Assembly: GCF_037042905.1 (NCBI RefSeq)
Contig: NC_087253.1
Coordinates: 21,469,001-21,533,000 of the forward strand
DNA length: 64,000 nucleotides
Direction: 5' to 3'
Origin: Lytechinus pictus
Lineage: Eukaryota; Echinodermata; Echinoidea; Temnopleuroida; Toxopneustidae
Under the pieces are notes generated by a model. The model searched no databases and had not been told where the DNA came from. It saw only the letters and a list, made by a program, of their open reading frames with translations. Shown here one piece after another: positions 1 to 10,953 of the stretch. Position 1 is the stretch's first letter. Each line of letters starts with the position of its first letter. The translations under genes and the position numbers were made by a program.

Positions 1-348
1 ATCATACGCTTTTCAATAATATGATGCAGACTGACTCTTCCCAATGCACTATATGCCATACAATTTGCAGACCCTCAACTACTAGGCAACATTTGTATAC
101 ATGTAGTGCCTGGTAGACTGTTTCTATCAAAACACTGTAAACTAATTTCCTTTCATTTTCAATAATCTGATTTGCATATTTGGATTGACAAAGTTATGAA
201 TAATTTTTCTAAATTTGTTATTATATATATTTTCAATGTTGTTCACCTTATTTTATATTATATGTTCTATTTTTCATATGGAGATGTTGAGAATTAAAAG
301 CTGAAAGCAAGCTTCTTGACTGTGCCAGTAAATCATAACATTACTTAC

Positions 349-509
349 ATGCCCACACCTAGCTCCAGTCCTTTTCCAAGAGAGAACGGAATCCTTCCCA
401 TGGTCCTTTTCTTGTGTTCTTTTGCCCGTACCCTCGCTAGGAGCTCATCAAACTTCTCAGATGCATTCGGGATGATGCCCTCTTCATCCTCACCTGTATG
501 AACAATGTC
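349..509 (-). CDS. XRCC6: Ku70 coding exon 6 (residues 219-272)
   Basis: From acceptor TTCTTTGCAG to donor gtaagt. Encodes DIVHTGEDEEGIIPNASEKF, then DELLARVRAKEHKKRTMGRI and a GLELGVGI end, matching the linker from the vWA domain into the Ku core. It ends in phase 2 at AT, so the next exon lies left of the window. Confidence 0.92.
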
Positions 510-3500
510 CTGCAAAGAAAAATCGTTATTATTATTATTATAAATAAGAGTTCCAAGCATCTCAAGAAACCAGGGGACTGTTTCAGGAAGTTGTCAGCAC
601 TGACAAGCTGTCTTTCTCTGACAGTTACCATAGTAACAGTCAGAGGCCAGTGCCTCTCAGCTAATCAAAACCAAGGATTTCAATAAAATTGTCTGCACTG
701 ACAATTTAATCAGTGCTGACAACTTTCGTGAAATGCCCCCCTCCCCAAGAAATCCCCGATTTGCTACTGATTTTCCCCTAATCAAGTCTCAAAATTCCAT
801 GACAATAGGGTCAACTAATTTCCAATTTCACATGTTTTCTATGTTGTTGAAGTGAACCATTTGGAGGGGAGGGTATGGTAAGGTAGGGTAGAGTAAGGTA
901 GGGTAAAGTAGGGTAGGGTAGGGTAAGGTAGGGTAGGGTAATGTAGGGTATAATGTTGAATCCAGGGTTGAATTTAGTGATTTGATAAGCATGTTTACAA
1001 CGGAGCAATTGACGAATGAGCAAATGTCAAGAATCCATCTTATCACCCCCTCCATGCGTTTCTCTCTCTCTCCCTCACTATAGTGTACCTGATAGAACTC
1101 TGAGAAGCCAAATTTCGTGTCTGCGTCTGGCTGCGTCATGTGCATGAGCTCAATCTCGATACCAATGTCGTAGAGATCTTTCGCCTTCTGCTTGGCCTGT
1201 CTCTGGAATGCTTTGTTGCCCTTGTGTGGGTCGTCGTTGTTGGTGAAGAGAAAAACACGCTTGTATCCCACCTTCTGTGGACTGTTAAATCAGAAATATT
1301 TGTGATTACATTTTTCTAATACTTTTGATTTCCTGTCATAGAGCAAATAGACCTTTCACCAGAGCTGATTTTCAAAGGGGTCCACATATATAAATTTTGT
1401 TTTTATCATAAAAAGAATTAAAAATGAAACTTTCAAAGTTTTTTATATTCTCAAATTTTTATGTATCATCAGCTAATTTTTTTTCCACTGATGGAAGGTA
1501 ACATAGCGCACTTTGGGAACCTAACACGATGTGCGCAACATAAATACCCTACATTGTTTATTATTATTATTATTATGATCATTAACATCATCATTAGCAG
1601 TATTATTATCATTATCATTATAAAGTCACCATGAGAGGATAAGAGTGTTTTACCTTTGTGAAAACATGTTAGAACAGGTCCAGAGAGCATCGCTGAGGCT
1701 ATACCCGGACTCAAATCCATATTTGTTGGCAAAGTCATTGTTCCCCTCTACAATGAGGTAAGAAAAAAAAAATGTGCATATAACTGTTTTGTGAAAGCAA
1801 AATGGTTATTAGTGTTTCGTACCTGTGTGATTCTTCTATATTTGTTCAAATTGAAAGGTACACAGCTTTCATATTGTTAAGACTAATCTTATTGACTGGT
1901 GTGTTCGCAGTTGGTAGAGCGTGCGTCTCATTACCGAGAGGTAAGGAGTTCAAGCCCCAGCCGTATCAGACCAAAACGACGTTTAAAGATGGGTTATGCT
2001 GCTAAACTGTTTGGCATTCAATGATTTAAGGGATAGAGCTATGTCGATCTGGCACTGCACAGAGGCTGCCCGGCCAACAATCAATTGAGCAAATTAATTT
2101 GGGGGTATTTCTATTTCAGATAAAATATGGATTTTCATTTTATTCTGCTCCTTAAATTGGCAACATTACCTTGAAAGAAAATGAATTAATAGATCTTGCA
2201 CAAGCCAATATCATTGATGTGCAATTCCATAAAATATGTACATTCAACCCCCTATATGTGGGACCTTCCTTAAATTTTGTCTCTTGATTTCTTTTTGTTC
2301 TTTTGACATTACAAAGGACCATGTCTCCTTGGTCAGTTTATGAAGTGAAGTAAGGCTTGAGAAAATGGGGGTCGGACGTACAAAAAGGATAATTTTATGG
2401 AATTGCTCTGATAAATTAATAAATTCAACAAATAGTTGCCAATTTGCAATGAAAAACAAGGATTTGTTGTTTTCATTGCATTGCCAATTTAGAGTGTGTA
2501 ATGATTAAATTTTGATGGATTTGAATTTACCTGAGTGGAAAGATTCCAATTCCAGAATTCTGCTGGCACTCGGCTGGTCAAGATCCTAAATTTACACAAA
2601 GAAAAGAACGATAAAAAAAGTGTTCAAGAATCCAACACGTGACATGAATAATTGAATAAATGACAGAAAGACAGGAGACAAGATGAAGGAGAGTTTCATA
2701 AAAAGTTTTCAATAATTGGCTCTAAACTAACCAGATGCAAGAATTTCAATAGCTTCTCACAAATAATCAGTGAAACAGGATTAATATTTGGTGACTACCC
2801 CCTCCGAAAACCAAAATGGTCCTCATAAGTTCTAAATATAATAATTACAATTTGGTCTACCAGTAATCAGATGTTGGTATGTGTTTCACTGATGTTAACT
2901 GTCAAATATCAAGTGTGTTTGTCACAGACTTTTTTTTCCTAAAGAGAGTGATTTAACAACACCCCTACTGGAAATGGTCTGGTCCAAATAGACTCCATCT
3001 CAGTATTGCCTAAGGAACCCTACAGTACGTTATGGAGATAAATTCAGGGCCCCGTTTCATAAAAGTTACTATTATGGTAACTTTGCCATGCAATTGTAAC
3101 TTGCATGGAATCCTTGAATTTGTTTGGCTGTTGATAAATATTACCATAGTAGTTACCGTTGGATGGCAAAGTTTCCATAATAGTAACTTTTATGCAATGG
3201 GGCCCTGGTAATCTCTGTCAACCTCGGATGACACACATGGATAGATGTCCACTCTGAACCAAAATGTCAACTCTGAACCAATCAGGCTCTAGTCTTCTAA
3301 ATTCAAGTTTGATCAATACCTGAAGAACATAAATGTGCTTGAAGCTTCCGCTGTTCTTGTCCTTTTCAGTCCCGAAGAAGACCACACCGACCAGATCCTT
3401 CTCACTGCTGATAATCTTGTTGCTCAGTACAGTCTTGGCACACTGAGGAATTAACAAAAATATAACAATGTGAATGGGGTGATATGTGGATATATCTGTA

Positions 3501-4648
3501 AGGTGCTTTGAGATTTGGTTCTGATGTATTTAATGGTTAAATTCACTTGGTCTAAATGCCATTGACCTCCTTCTCAGATATTCTAACACCACAAAAGATA
3601 AACCCATGGGCCCGTATTCTGAAGTCAGGTTTAACTTAAACTCAGGTTTAAAGTATGGGAAGCCAAAAGTATCCATTTTTTTTATTAAGTTGTATATTTC
3701 TCATGTTTACTGTGCTCTTTCCTGATTCATCAATGGTGAAGATAATCATCTATTTATATTTCCTAGACAATTATGAATGATTTGATAGCCAAATGAGCTG
3801 AAATATGATATCTATACCATTAGTGATTTATGTAACAATTGGCTATCCATACTTAAACCACAACTTTAAACCTGGGTTTAAGTTAAACCTGACTTTAGAA
3901 TACGGGCCATTTGGTCTGTCAAATTGTGTTTATTGCTGTTCGGGCTAATACCCTCTCAGTCTAAATGCCATTTAGGCTAATGTCAGGAGGTTCTAAATTC
4001 CAATTTGTCTCATCATTATGTGCTTTGTCAAAGAAAATTTTGTTCATAAACAGTTCGTAGATAAAGTGATTTTAGACCAAGTGGATAGTAGACAATTGGG
4101 TACAAGCTAATTGGAAATTAGACAAAAAGGTAAATTGACTAAATGCCAATTAGACAAAATCAGAAGATGAGCTGGTGGTAAACAAACTAGAATTTAATCA
4201 CGTGGGATGAGACCAAACTGAAAGTAGCCAAAGAGGACAAGCATTATAGACCAAGTGGAAAATTACCTATTCAATCGAATAAGCTTGACATAAAAGCAGA
4301 ATCATTATTTTTGCAGCTCAGCAAAGTCTAGCCCTACGTACATTGAAGAATACACAAGGAACGAAACAACTTTAGAAATGTGAATGCTGTTCCTTGCTAT
4401 AAAAAAATGTTCTTGAGAAACAAATTGTTTTCAGAGTTGAACTAATTGCTATCAATTACCTCAATACTCATCTCGAAGTGGCTCTTGTCATCGCTCTTTT
4501 CAAACATAGGCTCGGAGCAATCGATGAGGAAAATGAGACTGTCCTTCCCAGCTTTCTGCCACTCGAACCCAGCTTCATCCTCGTCATGGTCCTCATCATC
4601 ACCAGCATCGTAATATCCAAAACCGGTGTTTCCGCCCCAGTTGCTCAT
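349..4648 (-). CDS. XRCC6: Ku70 (XRCC6), first six coding exons; 3' part lies outside the window
   Basis: Ku70 pairs with Ku80 to form a ring that threads onto broken DNA ends and recruits DNA-PKcs and ligase IV for non-homologous end joining in the nucleus. Six exons splice in frame: 4648-4460, 3442-3320, 2585-2531, 1747-1654, 1281-1089 and 509-349, giving about 271 residues; Ku70 proteins are usually about 600. The N-terminus is acidic (DDEDHDEDE, residues 17-25), as in other Ku70s. The von Willebrand A-like domain follows, with DSLIFLIDCS (36-45), KIISSEKD, FFGTEKDKN, YVLQ, GYSLSDALW and RVFLFTNNDDPH, all in family order. The last visible exon carries the KVRAKE-like stretch (RVRAKEHKKR) that enters the Ku core. 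The final codon is split (AT|gtaagt), so the beta-barrel and SAP exons lie beyond the left edge. The only Ku-like alternative is Ku80, which lacks these motifs. Introns carry MITEs and SINE pieces. Confidence 0.95.
573..741 (+). repeat. MITE, GTTGTCAGCACTGACAA family, copy 1
   Basis: Short inverted-repeat element in Ku70 intron 5. The left end reads GGGGACTGTTTCAGGAAGTT and the right end is its approximate reverse complement (AACTTTCGTGAAATGCCCCC), with GTTGTCAGCACTGACAA just inside. Related copies lie at 28914-29090 and 43583-43712. Confidence 0.7.
866..950 (+). repeat. GGGTA/GGTAA pentamer microsatellite
   Basis: About 85 bases of imperfect GGGTA, AGGTA and AAGTA units in Ku70 intron 5. 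It is G-rich on the plus strand with regularly spaced GGG runs. It is not the TTAGGG telomere repeat. Confidence 0.85.
1089..1281 (-). CDS. XRCC6: Ku70 coding exon 5 (residues 154-218)
   Basis: Encodes SPQKVGYKRVFLFTNNDDPH and on through LMHMTQPDADTKFGFSEFYQ. Two acceptors lie 11 bases apart (TTAACAG and TCCACAG). Only the upstream one (exon top at 1281) keeps the frame with exon 4, so it was chosen. Confidence 0.92.
1498..1620 (+). repeat. SINE 3' tail fragment and ATT/ATC microsatellite
   Basis: TGTGCGCAACATAAATACCC followed by (ATT)n matches the 3' end of the full-length SINE near 46216-46500, with the tRNA head missing. It lies in Ku70 intron 4. Confidence 0.65.
1654..1747 (-). CDS. XRCC6: Ku70 coding exon 4 (residues 123-154)
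   Basis: 94 bases between acceptor CATTGTAG and donor gtaaaa encode NNDFANKYGFESGYSLSDAL followed by WTCSNMFSQ. The YSLSDALW segment matches the Ku70 YSLSEVLW signature. It enters in phase 1 and leaves in phase 2, fitting both neighbours. Confidence 0.9.
1893..2085 (+). repeat. tRNA-derived SINE (second family)
   Basis: Contains an A-box-like GTTGGTAGAGCG and a B-box-like GGAGTTCAAGCCCC about 40 bases later, followed by a non-tRNA tail. It cannot fold as a full tRNA. It lies in Ku70 intron 3. Confidence 0.55.
2221..2406 (+). repeat. MITE with GCAATTCCATAAAAT ends, copy 1
   Basis: Begins GCAATTCCATAAAAT and ends ATTTTATGGAATTGC, a clean terminal inverted repeat. The interior shares GGTCAGTTTATGAAGTGAAG with a second copy at 38584-38780. 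Confidence 0.8.
2531..2585 (-). CDS. XRCC6: Ku70 coding exon 3 (residues 105-123)
   Basis: A small 55-base exon encoding DLDQPSASRILELESFHS plus the first base of a Gly/Glu codon. It is too short to stand out as an open frame. It is supported by acceptor AAATTTAG, donor gtaaat, phase continuity and the conserved RILEL motif. Confidence 0.88.
3047..3205 (+). repeat. MITE with GGGCCCCGTTTCATAAAAGT ends
   Basis: About 160 bases in Ku70 intron 2. Its ends are reverse complements (left GGGCCCCGTTTCATAAAAGT, right ACTTTTATGCAATGGGGCCC). The interior holds complementary TACTATTATGG / CCATAATAGTA arms. Confidence 0.8.
3320..3442 (-). CDS. XRCC6: Ku70 coding exon 2 (residues 64-104)
   Basis: Acceptor ATTCCTCAG and donor gtattg bound 41 whole codons, beginning CAKTVLSNKIISSEKD and ending HIYVLQ. 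This aligns with the human stretch around [22 protein letters not shown]. Confidence 0.93.
3608..3908 (+). repeat. MITE with GGGCCCGTATTCTGAAGTCA ends
   Basis: About 300 bases in Ku70 intron 1. The left end GGGCCCGTATTCTGAAGTCA and right end TGACTTTAGAATACGGGCC are inverted copies, with TTTAAACCTGGGTTT-type arms inside. Non-coding. Confidence 0.82.
4460..4648 (-). CDS. XRCC6: Ku70 coding exon 1 (residues 1-63)
   Basis: Starts at the ATG at 4648 and encodes the acidic tail and first vWA strand, ending ...FEMSIE before donor gtaatt. A pyrimidine-rich acceptor ending in ATTATAG lies just upstream at 4672. The exon therefore probably begins at 4671 with about 23 bases of 5'UTR, and a non-coding first exon lies further right. 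Confidence 0.92.
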
Positions 4649-5542
4649 GACTGGTTTAAAATTTTGAGAGTCTATAATCAGAGGAAAGAAAAAAAGAACC
4701 CAAGATGAAAACACTTGGCAAATATCTCTGGCGCCTTTTAGGTAGGAGTTCTGGTGACCACATCTGGCCAGTGGGATGATACAGACACTCACTGATGGTG
4801 ATTCAGTGCAGTGTATTTGATCTTGATGAGTAACGGGGGTCAGGCGTTCTGGGTTCACTGAGGTACAGAAATTTGACCGGCTAAGTTTTTCTGCATTAGT
4901 TTTATATCGAAATATTCCTTTAAAAAATCTTTGCTGTATAGGCTGTATTGTATTACGGGACACTATTATGATTCTGGACGTGCATATTGCTAGTGCTGTG
5001 TAGGCCTACAAGAACAATTTTGCACCGTAGGACTTATGATCTGCAGTTCAATTTCACAGAGCAATACATGGAACAAGTTCACTTTACCATTTATCTCTAA
5101 AATGACAGAAAATGCTTGAAATATCATATAACATAGATTTGCATTAACAATTGATATATTTTCTGACAGAAATATGGGTCTGATTTGCCAAATATCAGTC
5201 TTGTCCGAGCCTTCGATCAAATTTTGATGTGTAATGTATTGTGGGTGATCTTAGGTCGACTACTAAGGGTATACCGTGCGCGAGGTTTACCGTGAGTATA
5301 GCCATCGATGATTGACAGCGCACCGATAGCATAATAAATATTGGAAAGAGTCATGATACAAGCAGCTAACATGAAAAAAATGAAATAAGTTAGCAAACAC
5401 AAATTTATTACCAACATCTGCTCAGATTCGATATGAAAAAAGCAAAAAAAAAACTTAAAATTTATGCAAAAATCACACCAATTCTTTCTTACATCATTAA
5501 TAATCAAGAATATCTCTACCCGTCCAGAATAATGATGTAATT

Positions 5543-7668
5543 CAGAAGAGGCGCTGGTCAGAAAACTGGGATCGTCCCAGTTTACAGGGACTGTCTCAGT
5601 TTTTAAAGATTTCTTTACACAAGAAATCTAGGAAAGTTCATTCACATGTCAAGTGCCGACACCGATCAAGTGTGCTAGTCAATGTAAACATATCAGGTTT
5701 CATAACAAGATTATTGGAAGACGGTAAGTCCAGGGACTCGATTTTAAGGCGCGCGAGAGCGATCGCGCGCTACATGCGCGCCTTAATCCATTTTTGGTAG
5801 CGCGATTAATAGCGCGCCTCGCGATAGCTGACCTGCGCGAAAATGCCTAAAGTCGCCCTCGAAATCACCCCAAATCATGCTTTCGGGGGCGACATAAAAT
5901 CTGAATGTCGCCCCCGAAATTATTGCCGAGTGATAACAACTCAACGGCCCACTAGTGCCATATGCTCGAGCTCCGCTTACCATTTAAAAACCATCCAAAA
6001 TCCACACTCAAAATCACGAATAAGCCTTAAAAGTAGCGAGTAGCGCAGTTTCAAATTCCGAAGTTGCGTTATTTTTTCTGTACCACGTATTTCCATACAC
6101 ATGGTACCAGGTATGGAAAAAAAAAATCAACGCAACGGTCGGGAAAGAGTTGCATGTATAGGGGTCCATTATGACTACCACCGTGTGTCATTTCGAATGC
6201 ACATGTTTCCCCTACAGATATCACAATTCTGTGATAAAATAATTCGAATTACACAGGAAATAAATCCCAGAGTCTAGTAACCTAGCATTGGTGAGTTGTC
6301 ATTCGGCTTTGCTTTTCAAAACGGCTTATTAACTTCCAAAATAAGTTATCTAATTTATCAATTATAACTAAAAAATCATTTGTTTTCTTTTTCTAGGGGA
6401 TGAGGTATTATATCAGACAATAAATCATCAAACAAAGCTCCATCTTTTTTACAAGGACGGCGGCAGGCTCACGCATTGGCGCTTTTACTAGCTAGCCAGT
6501 TGGAGCTCTGGGGGACAGTTCGCTCAGTAAAGGCCTCAATGATGGTGATTTTCTGTTTCAGACAGAGTTTACATTTCAGGAATATTATTCAAAACTGCCA
6601 AAAAAGTTTGATGATTTCTTCATTGTCATGTATATTTAAGTTCTTAATGAATACATTCTCACCAAATTTAGACTCCCCCATAGAGAAATTAAATTTTCAT
6701 GGAGATCTGCGTTTTCAAAGAACTTCAGGAAAAGTTAGGGTAAGTGGGCCTTTATTACATGTACATGGCTGACTAGGGTATTGTACTGGAATAAATGGAG
6801 TAGAAATTAGATATTGAATTCATTTATATCCAAGTCCAACTCACAGTCACACACACACGCACACACCCACACACACCCACCCATCCACACACACCCACAT
6901 CCAAGATTCTAAACATGATAAATAACTTAAAAAATCATACAATATTAAACAAAAAGTAATAATTCCTTAATAAGTGAACAGGTATTCCTCAAAATACAAA
7001 AAAGTAGCATTTAAAAAGAGCCCCCGAAATTTGACAAAAAAATTAAAATAGAGCCCCCGAAAAAAAAAAAAAAATTGTCAGTGACTTAACTTTTAGCCAA
7101 AGTCAAAACCTAACTAAAACAGGTTTTACAACACACAATCTAATTACAATACATTGTAAAACAATTATAAATACTTCCTTTGGTTGTTGATTGTAATTTT
7201 ATAGTACATACATTTCCTCCATCCATTTTGTTAATTGGGCAAAAAGCTCCCCTTGTATGTTGAAGAAGAGCTTTTTTAAGTGCTCCTCTACCGCTCTCCT
7301 TAAAAGTTCTAGGAGAGCTTTTTATTGCTCCCCTTATAATTATAAAACCGAGTCCCTGTAAGTCATGTAAAATAGATGGTGAACTGGGGGGAATTGAGGT
7401 CGCTGAATCCATTTTTAGCACTCTCAATTTCCGTTGATGTCTTTGTCCCGTAGGGGGAAATGAAAACAAAACGTCCCCATAGCCATAGGACAGTCTCACT
7501 TTTTCAAGAACAATTTAGTATACCAATACTAACCTCAATTTAGTATACTAATACTAACCTCGCAATATACGTGTGAGTGTATCAAGACATGATTTGTCTT
7601 GGTTTATGAATATGAGGATATCCTTGTTTTCTGGGACAATCCCAATTTTTGGACCAGCGCCTCTACAG
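5543..7668 (+). mobile_element. Outer TIR element with TAATT target duplication, carrying a nested element
   Basis: Left end CAGAAGAGGCGCTGGTC with AACTGGGATCGTCCCAG just inside. The right end, reverse complemented, gives CTGTAGAGGCGCTGGTCC and AATTGGGATTGTCCCAG. Identical TAATT flanks (5538-5542 and 7669-7673) mark a candidate 5-bp target duplication. No transposase is visible, so it is non-autonomous. Its core is interrupted by the element at 5731-7358. Confidence 0.75.
5731..7358 (+). mobile_element. Inner TIR element with TAAGTC target duplication
   Basis: Ends CAGGGACTCGATTTTAA (left) and TTATAAAACCGAGTCCCTG (right) are inverted repeats, flanked by identical TAAGTC at 5725-5730 and 7359-7364. 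The interior is non-coding and includes a GCGCGC-rich patch (5749-5836), inverted copies of TTTCGGGGGCGAC, a CA microsatellite (6844-6900) and poly-A tracts. It sits inside the outer element, so it inserted later. Confidence 0.75.
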
Positions 7669-7731
7669 TAATTTGTACGAGTTAATGCATTGGGCCGGTG
7701 TGGTGATTAACTGTGCTGGCTTGTAAGTTCC

Positions 7732-7806
7732 TGCGCCTTCGAGTCGACTCCACTCATTCAATGAACAAGGTTATGATATATATATATATGGTCGACTCGA
7801 AGGCAC
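7732..7806 (+). repeat. Hairpin with GCCTTCGAGTCGAC arms
   Basis: GCGCCTTCGAGTCGACTC near 7732 and GGTCGACTCGAAGGCAC near 7790 are inverted copies about 40 bases apart, around an AT microsatellite. Function unknown. Confidence 0.6.
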
Positions 7807-7854
7807 ACGCACACATTTATTTCTATAATATTTTAATAATAAACTTTGTCTTTG

Positions 7855-8375
7855 ACGTTTCCATTTTCATATTATACCGGTCAATTGACCGGCATGTTTC
7901 CTTTTTCATTATACACTGAAACATATGGTTAACTGACCAGCATGTTTCCATTTTCATATTATACCGGTCAATTGACCGGCATGTTTCCATTTTCACTATA
8001 CACTGAATCATATGGTAAACTGACCGGCATGTTTCCATTTTCATATTATACCAGTCAATTGACCTGCATGTTTCCATTTTCATTATACACTGAAACATAT
8101 GGTAAACTGACCGGCATGTTTCCATTTTCATTATACACTGAAACATATGGTAAACTGACCGGCATGTTTCCATTTTCATATTATACCCGTCAATTGACAG
8201 GCATGTTTCCATTTTCATTAAACACTAGAACATACGGTCCATTGACTGGCATATGTTTCCATTTTTTATAATACTGTCCATTTACTGGCATGTTTCCATT
8301 TTAAATAAAAGACCTTTTCTAAAACAAACACATCACACAATTGGAATGTAGCAATTATCATTATAATTTTAAGCT
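7855..8375 (+). repeat. Palindromic minisatellite element with conserved 3' end, copy 1
   Basis: About nine tandem units of 45-50 bases, each built from GACCGGCATGTTTCCATTTT followed by CATTATACACTGAAACATAT. Two junctions contain the perfect 16-bp palindrome CCGGTCAATTGACCGG (7877-7892, 7964-7979). A unique tail follows (AAAAGACCTTTTCTAAAACA ... ATTGGAATGTAGCAATTATC). The same array-plus-tail recurs at 52595-53026, so this is a dispersed element. Its open frames on both strands are repeat artefacts. Confidence 0.8.
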
Positions 8376-9103
8376 TAGAAAGAGAGTCAGTTGATTAAGA
8401 GCTGTAAGAAACTTCTATCCTTCTTTGCAAACACAGCAACAAAATAAACCCATCCCTGATCGTTGTTATTGTAAGTGTAACGTTAAAATCAATAAAACGA
8501 CTGGGTATCTACTCTATGCTCACACGTCCAGTGAACACATGTACAGCATGCTTCGCATCACACATAAACACACGGAACACACAAACACCGCACTGTCTTA
8601 ACTGACCAATCAGAGAACGGCTGAGAATGGAAATCCGTCGGTCGCTAGCCAGCAGTTTAAAATGAAATTAGTGTCCCTACATCAACATCAACGTGTGGGA
8701 CTAGCAAGACCATCCTGATCCAGCAAAGGAGTTGGATCGGGCACAACAAATCAACCAATATGTAATATCTCATCACCATTTTACAAAAAACATATGGCAA
8801 AACATATACATTATATCAAGTTCAATTAAATGGATCGAATAGACAAATTGTAAACAACAGGATCAATTAAAAATACGAACCAAAATTGGTACAAAATTGG
8901 AGATCACGCGAATCAGAATCTATGTATGAAACACCAATCGTCACGACGCGTCGTTAACGTTGCTCATTATTATTACAAGCAAGCAAAAATATATAAATAT
9001 TCTCTCCAACTCGATCCAAAGCGGTATGTATAAGTTACAATTTCTTCCTCCCAAATTTCACAAAAATTAAGACAAGTTTGGATTGGCCCCCTTTCGATAA
9101 CTT
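8376..9103. other. Non-coding stretch between Ku70 and the dehydrogenase gene
   Basis: No coding frame. A CCAAT-box-like GACCAATCAGAG lies at about 8604-8615 in a locally less AT-rich patch. It could belong to the undetected Ku70 first exon or promoter, but nothing else supports that. Confidence 0.3.
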
Positions 9104-9812
9104 TAAAGGGGTACTCCAGGCTGTAAATAATACGATTAGAACAGATAAAGGCAAATCAGACAAACACAAAACTGAAAATTTCATCAATATCGGAAAAGGA
9201 ATAAAGAAGTCCTAGACTTGCTTTATTTTTTAGTTCTATGCATGTTTTCATGAATATTCATTAAGCAAACTGATGATGTAATATCCCCACTTGCAGGGGC
9301 GGCGATCCTAGAGGCCGGGGGCACAGTGGCCCCACTTTTTGAAGCACGAGAAACATTCCCTTTTTACGCAAGAAAATGCCCCCCACGCGAACATGTAGCC
9401 TACTGTGCCCCTTTCACCCGAGGAGGACCCGTTTTAGATGTTACTAATTGCCCTTTTTTGTGTAAGTGCAAATATTTACAAAAAATGCCCCATCTCGAAC
9501 GTGTTCTGTGCCCTTTGACCTGTTGATGAAGACCATATGTATGTGGTTTTATGGTTAGCAAAATTTAATTAATTTAGTTGTTAAATGGTCTGTAATAATT
9601 TCAAAAGAAAACAAACAAACAATGAAAAACATTGGCTTTCGCAAGTTTTCTTTGGGAAAAATAGGGTAGGGGGCTTGGAGGCTATTGCCCCTCCCCCATT
9701 CAATAACTTTGATTTTTTTTATCGGATTTTGATGAAATTTTCAGAATTTTGCACGGTGAATTTAACTGTATTTATTTAAATAAATCATCGCCATCCCGGA
9801 GTTTCCCCTTTA
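9104..9812 (+). repeat. MITE with TAAAGGGG-ACTCC ends, interrupted by a CAGGGGCGGCGATCC insert
   Basis: Left end TAAAGGGGTACTCCAGGCT and right end GGAGTTTCCCCTTTAA, with the interior phrase GATTTTGATGAAATTTTCAG shared with relatives at 16937-17543 and 18936-19516. Near 9295 the interior is broken by CAGGGGCGGCGATCC, the start of a different element ending near 9530. Confidence 0.65.
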
Positions 9813-10005
9813 AGTTTAAATTGATGACGTCGATTACTGTAAAATCTGACAAGTGGACCACCCACCCTAGCTGTTGCGTCGAAGTGACCCGGCATAGAGG
9901 TGGCTATAACTATAATAAAACATTATCGACATTTAACTCTGTGACTTGTTAAGAAGATAAAATGATTGTTAATAGACACGTAAGGAAAAGATATGAAGAG
10001 CTCAC

Positions 10006-10400
10006 TTGCAAAAGGGGTTAGGTCCATTTTTCATCAAATTATTTTTTTTTGTCACAATGTATATATTTTTAGTAGCTCTATAAGATGATACCAAAGAAAA
10101 GTTGAAATTCCCATCAGTATAAAAAGTGATCTAAAGTGGCAAAGAAAAATCACTTTTTTTTTTAAATGGGTTAGGTCCATTTCAGTTTGGTTGCAAAAGG
10201 AGTTAGGTCTACACAGAATTTTTTTTGGGAAAAAATATCTTTAAAAATATGAAGATAGGTAAATTTCTTTTACACCCAATTATATGTTCTCATGGTCGGG
10301 TATCATGAAAATTTATTTTCTCATTGCCGCGATAAGTGAGAATAAAAAAACATGCTTTTTTCTCGGAATGGTCCCAAGTGGACCTAACCCCTTTTGCAAC
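10006..10400 (+). repeat. MITE with GCAAAAGGGGTTAGGTCCA ends
   Basis: Left TTGCAAAAGGGGTTAGGTCC and right GGACCTAACCCCTTTTGCAA are exact inverted copies. A third, internal copy (TTGCAAAAGGAGTTAGGTC) lies near 10190. Non-coding. Confidence 0.8.
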
Positions 10401-10953
10401 CAAACTCTTCATATACCCCCTCTCTCCACACACACAATAAACTCGGTCTTAGCGTGTGGAAAATCAGAGAGAAGCGTTTGAAAAAAGGTATAAATACAAG
10501 CCACTCGCTAATCAACTCAAACTTAGTGTGTCAGTCAAAGTCAGTGTATCTCTTTCTTTTAATTACCCCTAAACCCCGGCCCCGAGGAAAAAAGGTGCAA
10601 GCGGCCATAAGATATAATGCTGAAAGGAGCTAATATCTTTGGAAATTTAAATCATGAAATTTTTTTTGAAAAGATAAATAGAGTCATAGATTTGTATATA
10701 AAAACACATTTGGATCAATCTGAGACTTTCGCCTTATATGATATAGATAACCATGGCAGGCCCTATTGAAGGAAAAGTGGTCAATAAAAAAAAATCCTGA
10801 ATAAAAATGCCTCAATGTGGATTTGAAGGCCTTTGGTATAAAAATAATAGGCTATTGAGGGTAAAAAAATAAATCAATAATCAATGCTGAGGCCCACTGT
10901 TTAGGGACTCTTTCACTGGCCAAATTATTTTCGCTGGGCATGTCTTTCACAAC

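Noticed and set aside
866..950. Interstitial telomere
   Set aside because: The unit is GGGTA/GGTAA, not the TTAGGG expected in echinoderms.
7823..8271. Tandem-repeat frames on both strands (MFPFSYYT and MKMETCRS types)
   Set aside because: The minisatellite unit lacks stops in several frames. Copy 2 at 52595 does not keep them open.
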